Below, one piece after another: positions 6,301-8,983 of a stretch of 8,983 bases of DNA. The translations under genes were made by a program, and so were the position numbers. The notes below the pieces were generated by a model. It ran no database searches, was not told where the DNA came from, and worked only from the letters and a program-made list of their open reading frames with translations. Numbering within the stretch: the first letter of the stretch is position 1; the number at the start of each line of letters is the position of its first letter. This DNA is from Planctomycetota bacterium (lineage in GTDB: Bacteria; Planctomycetota; B129-G9), in NCBI GenBank assembly GCA_003644325.1, contig QNCA01000039.1, positions 1 through 8,983 of the forward strand, given 5' to 3'.

Positions 6301-7588
6301 AAAGAGCAAGCGCCTCCCCCCCGCCCGCGTCAAAGAAGCGCGAAACATGGGTCTGTCGAAAAATCTGCGCATCTACATCCCGTACATGGACGACCACGGT
6401 TACGTCCTGGCCGCTTGTATGCGCCACTACGGCGTGGACGCCGTCGCCATGCCCATGGCCGATAGTGAAAGCATGGAACTCGGCCGCAAATACACTTCCG
6501 GCAAGGAGTGCTACCCCTGCATCATCACCACCGGCGATATCATCAGCATGACCCGCCGGCCCGATTTCGACCCGGAGCGCAGCGGCTTTTTCATGCCCAC
6601 CGCTTTCGGGCCGTGCCGCTTCGGCCAGTACAACAAGTTCCACCGCATGGTCCTGGACGACCTGGGCTACAAACAGGTGCCGATGATAGTCTTCGACCAG
6701 ACGGCGGACTACCATAGTGACCTGGAGACGCTCGGGACGGACTTCAAACGCTATGCCTGGAGCGCCATACTGCTGGTGGACATCATGCAGAAACTGCTGC
6801 GTGAAGCCCGGCCCTACGAAGTGACAAAGGGCGAAGCCGACGCCGTGTATGAGCAATGCCTGGGAGAACTACAGAAGATCGCAGAGCAAAAAGGTGACGT
6901 CTTCGACTTCGCACGCAAGGTCATGGATCGCTTCAGAGCCGTCGAGGTTGACCGCTCCCACCCAAAGCCGCGCATAGGCATCGTCGGCGAGATTTTCGTC
7001 CGCTCGAACCAGTTCACCAACAATTTCATAATGAGAAGGCTGGAAGCGTTCGGTTGCGAGGTCACTCTGCCCGCCTTTGAGGAATGGCTCAACTACATTT
7101 CCTTCGAGCGCGTCCGCGAGGCGAAGAACCACAGGAATTACAAGAATCTCGCCGTGGAATACGTCAGCAACCTCGTTCAGAAACGCGACGCCGACAAACT
7201 CAACAGGCCCTTTGCCGGCAACATACGGAACTTCGAGCGCGAGGTGCCCATCGACGACGTCCTCAGGTACGGCAGCCGTTATATCGACATCGCGTTCCGT
7301 GGCGAGACGATCCTCAGCATGGGCAAGGCCGTTGAATATGCCCACGCCGGGTACAACGGCATCGTGAACCTGGTGCCCTTTGCCTGTCTGCCGGGACATA
7401 TTGTCAACGCGCTGTTCACGAAATTTTCACGGGACTACCCCGGTCTGCCCGTCCTGAAAATGGACTACGACGGCACCAAGCAGGCGAACGAAGACACGCG
7501 TATAGAAGCATTTGTGCATCAGGCTCGTCAACACATGGAGACGCAACTTGCCTCCGAGGAAAGCCTCGAACCCATCGGCACCCGCTAA
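3362..7588 (+). CDS. Giant fusion: double acyl-CoA dehydratase activase, DUF2229 and HgdB-like domains
   Basis: A 1408-residue cytoplasmic iron-sulfur protein. Lobe 1 (about 1-265) and lobe 2 (about 316-585) are each a complete BcrA/BadF/HgdC-type ASKHA ATPase: LDIGS (5-9) and VDVGS (319-323), GGEDSK (101-106) and GGQDSK (417-422), VCAAGTGSFL with Cys129 and Cys440, RCSVF and RCTVF with Cys169 and Cys480, then FQGG. Next comes CKGCSNRC with Cys601, 604, 608 and a following Cys627, a probable metal or Fe-S site. A DUF2229-type domain starts at VGIPR (670-674) and includes SETCLPIK (Cys719) and YACPY (Cys761). The HgdB-like region has RPYNGCD (857-863), NFGCGPDSF (Cys932), EHSADVG (958-964), ECYPC (Cys1050, Cys1053), GPCRFGQY (Cys1085) and PFACLPG (Cys1342). 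Related activators use ATP to push an electron into 2-hydroxyacyl-CoA dehydratases or benzoyl-CoA reductases. Fused proteins of this size are known in anaerobes, but I know of no established substrate. GGGAGGA (3348-3354) precedes the ATG. The frame is intact and single-gene, with its own promoter and terminator. Confidence 0.93.
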   Translation: MNLGLDIGSVSVNAVLMDDENNVIDELYLRTKGQPVETSLEAINTFLERHPNAEIKGVALTGSGGKLMGRILNAGFVNEIVAQSKATGTLYPEVKTIIEIGGEDSKLILLERDEDGSFRVKDFAMNTVCAAGTGSFLDQQAKRLGVNIEGEFAELALKSERPPRIAGRCSVFAKTDMIHLQQEGTPDYDIVAGLCYALTRNYVANIGRGKDFDKPIAFQGGVAANRGIIKAFEDVLGMEPGELIIPKHYASMGAIGAVLTLREKGEMKPFAGVEAIEGFLRNRTAAVDTLKPLVDKDYEYVLDTEEIPAGEKVDAFVGVDVGSISTNVLVMDRNKRILARRYLMTAGRPLKAVTRGLYEVGQEIGDRVIVKGCATTGSGRYLSGEFIGADIVKNEITAHATGAIAIDPEVDTIFEIGGQDSKYISIDNGAVVDFTMNKVCAAGTGSFLEEQAEKLGISIKDEFGKMALGARQPAHLGERCTVFMESDLNHHQQKGVSKENLVGGLCYSIVFNYLNRVVEDRRIGDKIFFQGGTAFNRGVKAAFEAVTGKPIIIPPHQDLMGAYGCAIIAMEHMAAQGPDAKSRFKSFDLTKKKYTMTSFECKGCSNRCEIRRVSVEGEKPLYYGSRCGKYDEESKHSKGKNIPRLFAEREKMLLNAYPKDKPDLPNGKTVGIPRCSLFFDLYPFWKAFFTELGYQVVLSDETNRDIIDVGSRTVTSETCLPIKVGHGHVMNLLDKGVDYIFLPMIINMDQKYDGLVHSYACPYIQALPYLVKTAIDIESRGAKLLEPVIHMELGRDEIVAAYRGMGKKLGLPLRDVKRALNVAFERQEKFESDLVERGREVMANIPEGAIAMVIVSRPYNGCDTRLNLNIPEKLRDMGCLAIPLDFLPIDMEAVARDNPHMYWKYGQKILGAGRIIRDDPRLNAIYITNFGCGPDSFISKFFARELGGKPFLTIEVDEHSADVGAITRCEAFLDSLKSVKKSKRLPPARVKEARNMGLSKNLRIYIPYMDDHGYVLAACMRHYGVDAVAMPMADSESMELGRKYTSGKECYPCIITTGDIISMTRRPDFDPERSGFFMPTAFGPCRFGQYNKFHRMVLDDLGYKQVPMIVFDQTADYHSDLETLGTDFKRYAWSAILLVDIMQKLLREARPYEVTKGEADAVYEQCLGELQKIAEQKGDVFDFARKVMDRFRAVEVDRSHPKPRIGIVGEIFVRSNQFTNNFIMRRLEAFGCEVTLPAFEEWLNYISFERVREAKNHRNYKNLAVEYVSNLVQKRDADKLNRPFAGNIRNFEREVPIDDVLRYGSRYIDIAFRGETILSMGKAVEYAHAGYNGIVNLVPFACLPGHIVNALFTKFSRDYPGLPVLKMDYDGTKQANEDTRIEAFVHQARQHMETQLASEESLEPIGTR

Positions 7589-7647
7589 GCAAGGGTGGCT
7601 GTCATCATCCATCCGGACCGGCCCCCCGTTTCGCAAGAAGACGAAAG

Positions 7648-7692
7648 CGGCAACCCGGGATGTCTGACCCTCATGGTTGCCGTTTTTTTTTT
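7648..7692 (+). terminator. Rho-independent terminator of the activase fusion gene
   Basis: CGGCAACC (7648-7655) pairs perfectly with GGTTGCCG (7675-7682). The loop can add a short inner GGG/CCC stem. It is followed at once by ten T residues (7683-7692). It lies 59 nt after the stop codon of the 1408-residue gene. The last seven T also form a perfect palindrome, T7-GCGC-A7, with 7693-7703. Confidence 0.88.
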
Positions 7693-7703
7693 GCGCAAAA
7701 AAA

Positions 7704-7874
7704 GGTTCATCCGGGTTTCCCGGGGAAGGCGGGGATCCGCTTGGAAGATGTCGGCAGGCGAGCAATGGTGACTGTCGCCTTTACGGAGCCGGCCTCGATT
7801 TATCGAGGGCGGATTGTAGAAGGTGACTGTCGCCTTGCGGCGGTTACCCGCTCCCCGAAATTCCCGGAAGAACC
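7704..7874 (+). mobile_element. MITE-like element, copy A (core palindrome inside)
   Basis: A 171-bp non-coding element with imperfect terminal inverted repeats of about 24 bp: it starts GGTTCATCCGGG and ends CCCGGAAGAACC, followed by A7. The left arm (7704-7759) aligns without gaps to 8254-8309, about three quarters identical by my hand alignment. The right arm (7833-7878) aligns closely with 8380-8426, sharing CCTTGCGGCG, TTACCCGCT, CCCGAAATTC and GAAGAACCAAAA. The centre holds the palindromic core at 7767-7834. No transposase is present, so it would need one supplied in trans. It begins 11 nt after the T-tract of a terminator. Confidence 0.75.
7767..7834 (+). repeat. Dispersed palindromic repeat, core copy 2 (nested in copy A)
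   Basis: GGTGACTGTCGCC occurs at 7767-7779 and again at 7822-7834 as direct copies of a near-palindrome. Between them is a hairpin, CCTCGAT (7793-7799) with ATCGAGG (7802-7808). The block is homologous to the reverse complement of 8-76. The central stem differs in sequence but keeps its pairing, suggesting the structure is what is maintained. Confidence 0.85.
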
Positions 7875-8230
7875 AAAAAAATCCCCAAAGGCGCGAAAAC
7901 AAGTGAACCTTTTCGCCGCCCAACTGTTATAGATAGTGAGAACAGGAGGCGTGGCAAAAGGCGACCGGGAGTTGAAAGGAAATGCGTTCGACAACAGACA
8001 CGGAAAGGAGACCTTCGATGTGAGGATTCGGGGGCGAGGCTTGCGAGTTTGCCCCCGGGTCCGCCGTTTCGAGCGGAGGCATGGTTGAAGGGTTAAGGAC
8101 TGTGGGGGCGGCTCCGTCAAGGGATAGTCCGATGTCGCCATGGCGCCGGAACAGTTGAGGAAAGGAGGCGCTCGGCCATCCGGCTGCAAGACCATGGCAA
8201 AGCGTACTTTCTGCTATCATGCGGAGTGAG
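7875..8230. other. Intergenic segment, no gene recognised; GC-rich hairpins
   Basis: No convincing protein gene on either strand. The structure visible is a hairpin CGGGGGC (8029-8035) with GCCCCCG (8051-8057), a second TCCGC (8060-8064) with GCGGA (8073-8077), and a possible weak long-range pairing GGACT (8097-8101) with AGTCC (8126-8130). A weak promoter-like pair, GTGAAC (7903-7908) and TATAGA (7928-7933), has a 19-bp spacer, longer than ideal. Because a small intrinsic terminator follows at 8231-8252, a plus-strand non-coding RNA of about 300 nt is possible, but this is inference. Decayed mobile DNA is an equal alternative. Confidence 0.3.
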
Positions 8231-8252
8231 GGTCCGGCCGGGCCTTTTTTTT
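8231..8252 (+). terminator. Short GC-rich intrinsic terminator
   Basis: GGTCC (8231-8235), loop GGCC and GGGCC (8240-8244) form a 5-bp stem with one U-G pair, followed by eight T (8245-8252). No gene ends just upstream on the plus strand, so either it terminates an unrecognised transcript from 7875-8230 or the T-tract belongs to the repeat that starts at 8254. Confidence 0.5.
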
Positions 8253-8253
8253 A

Positions 8254-8422
8254 GGTTCTTCACTCAATTCCGGGGAAGACGGGGATGCACTTCAAAGACG
8301 TCGGCAGGCCCCGACCCGCCCCCGACAAGTTGGGGGCCTGCCAGGTGCTGGCCCGCATGGGTATGGGTCGGGGTACGGGCCTTGCGGCGATTTACCCGCT
8401 TCCCGAAATTCGTTGAAGAACC
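8254..8422 (+). mobile_element. MITE-like element, copy B (different centre)
   Basis: A 169-bp element with the same ends as copy A: it starts GGTTCTTCACTC and ends CGTTGAAGAACC, the outer 9 bases being perfect inverted repeats (GGTTCTTCA and TGAAGAACC). The centre is unrelated to copy A. It has its own palindromes: GGCAGGCCCC (8303-8312) with GGGGCCTGCC (8333-8342), and CCCCGACCC (8309-8317) with GGGTCGGGG (8365-8373). These overlap, so they are alternative folds. It begins one base after a T8 tract and ends 8 nt before the Shine-Dalgarno of the next gene, so it supplies that gene's upstream region. Confidence 0.75.
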
Positions 8423-8442
8423 AAAATTAAAGGAGATGCAAG

Positions 8443-8983
8443 ATGCGCACCTTAACATTTTTAGCAACGGCTGTGTTGTTGCTTATGGTTTCGCTTTTAG
8501 GCCGTCCGGGTTTGGCGGTTGAGGATGAAGCGGACACCCCCGGGCCAAATTTCTCCACCGCAGCAGAGGGACTGTCTTTTACTATTTTTCTTGACCGCCA
8601 AACGTACAAAGTAGGTGAGGAGATAAGTATCAAAGGAAAAATCGAAAACCTGACAAGGTACTATCGGAGCGGGGGTGGGCTGGCGGACACCCCAAGGTTC
8701 AAAATTACGCGCAACGGCACTCTTATAGAAGAGGGCGATACTGATTTTTGGCCAGGCCTCCGAATGGGTGGAGGAGTGCTTCTGCATCCCGGCAAGTCTC
8801 GGGTGTTTAGCTGGAGACTGACGGCAACTTTCTTCGAAGAGGAATTAAAAAAACCAGGTAAATATACGATCCAGGCCTCTTGGGCTCTGACATCTCCCGA
8901 AGTGTATTGGAATGCCGAGAAGAGCTTAATCTCCAATGTCGTTGAGTTTGAAATTCTTCCGCCGGAAGGCGAAAACGGGCGCG
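8443..8983 (+). CDS. Secreted protein of unknown function, 3' end cut by window
   Basis: An open frame of 180 codons that runs off the window. It has an N-terminal signal peptide: Met-Arg, a hydrophobic stretch at about 4-20 (LTFLATAVLLLMVSLLG), then RPGLA with likely cleavage near residue 25 before VEDEAD. The mature part begins with an acidic, Pro-containing linker and continues with a beta-rich pattern, LSFTIFLDRQTYKVGEEISI (from about 44), then KIENL, PGKSRVFSW and KPGKYTIQASW. This resembles extracellular Ig-like or BsuPI/macroglobulin-type domains (strand, YkvGE, N-x-s turn, PGkY strand). That is a pattern-level resemblance only and I assign no function. AGGAG (8431-8435), 7 nt upstream, supports the ATG at 8443; an ATG at 8436 is in another frame. 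Codons such as TTA, ATT and AAA are much commoner than in the neighbouring genes, which may mean a different origin. Confidence 0.8.
   Translation, partial: MRTLTFLATAVLLLMVSLLGRPGLAVEDEADTPGPNFSTAAEGLSFTIFLDRQTYKVGEEISIKGKIENLTRYYRSGGGLADTPRFKITRNGTLIEEGDTDFWPGLRMGGGVLLHPGKSRVFSWRLTATFFEEELKKPGKYTIQASWALTSPEVYWNAEKSLISNVVEFEILPPEGENGR

Noticed and set aside
5270..6856. Long open frame of 528 codons on the minus strand inside the activase fusion gene
   Set aside because: It lies antisense to a gene with clear family motifs, and its translation shows no domain signature. Long antisense frames are expected in GC-rich coding sequence.
7951..8088. 45-codon plus-strand frame starting GTG after AGGAGG
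   Set aside because: The Shine-Dalgarno is only one base from the GTG, the product is Arg-rich with no recognisable family, and the frame crosses the GC hairpins.
7927..8220. Minus-strand frames of 97 and 131 codons in the accessory spacer
   Set aside because: They overlap each other and the MITE, lack ribosome sites, and their composition is low-complexity Pro/Ser/Arg typical of non-coding GC-rich DNA.
7704..8422. CRISPR-like array from the repeated segments
   Set aside because: There are only two long copies with inverted-repeat ends and no regular short repeat-spacer spacing; this is a MITE pattern.
8226..8522. 98-codon plus-strand frame across MITE copy B
   Set aside because: It translates the repeat itself and overlaps, in another frame, the secreted-protein gene that has a clear signal peptide and ribosome site.

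Overview
The window reads as a stretch of chromosome from a GC-rich, anaerobic bacterium. The evidence is two oxygen-sensitive iron-sulfur enzyme types (a pyruvate:ferredoxin oxidoreductase beta-type subunit and a giant activase/dehydratase fusion), a clostridial-type 2[4Fe-4S] ferredoxin, a tRNA gene without an encoded CCA end, and dispersed MITE-like palindromic repeats in the gaps. I cannot name the phylum from sequence alone; an uncultured, metagenome-derived lineage is plausible but is inference.

Layout. 1-80: a palindromic repeat at the window edge. 205-1401 (+): a class I aminotransferase of the Thermus aspartate aminotransferase type. 1636-1809 (+): a 57-residue 2[4Fe-4S] ferredoxin with its own Shine-Dalgarno and probable promoter, ending at a symmetrical (probably bidirectional) terminator at 1920-1961. 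Reading the other way into that terminator are tRNA-Glu(CUC) (1967-2039, -) and, only 23 nt upstream of it, porB (2063-3001, -). A 360-nt divergent spacer (3002-3361) holds a good sigma70-type promoter for each side. 3362-7588 (+): a 1408-residue protein fusing two HgdC/BcrA-type ATPase activase lobes, a four-cysteine motif, a DUF2229-type domain and an HgdB-like region; it ends at a strong terminator (7648-7692).

7589-8442 is an accessory, apparently non-coding stretch. It has two copies of a ~170-bp element with shared ends and different centres (7704-7874 and 8254-8422), and between them a GC-rich, hairpin-rich segment ending in a short terminator (8231-8252). From 8443 to the window end, a more A/T-rich gene encodes a secreted protein of unknown function; it is cut by the window edge, and its Shine-Dalgarno lies just after the second element.

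How the genes may work together (inference): a POR-type enzyme reduces ferredoxin; ferredoxin could supply electrons to the iron-sulfur cluster of the activase half of the giant protein; ATP hydrolysis would drive them at low potential into the HgdB-like half. Activase, four-Cys motif and acceptor are on one chain, and its substrate is unknown. This protein and the modular repeats are the most interesting parts of the window.
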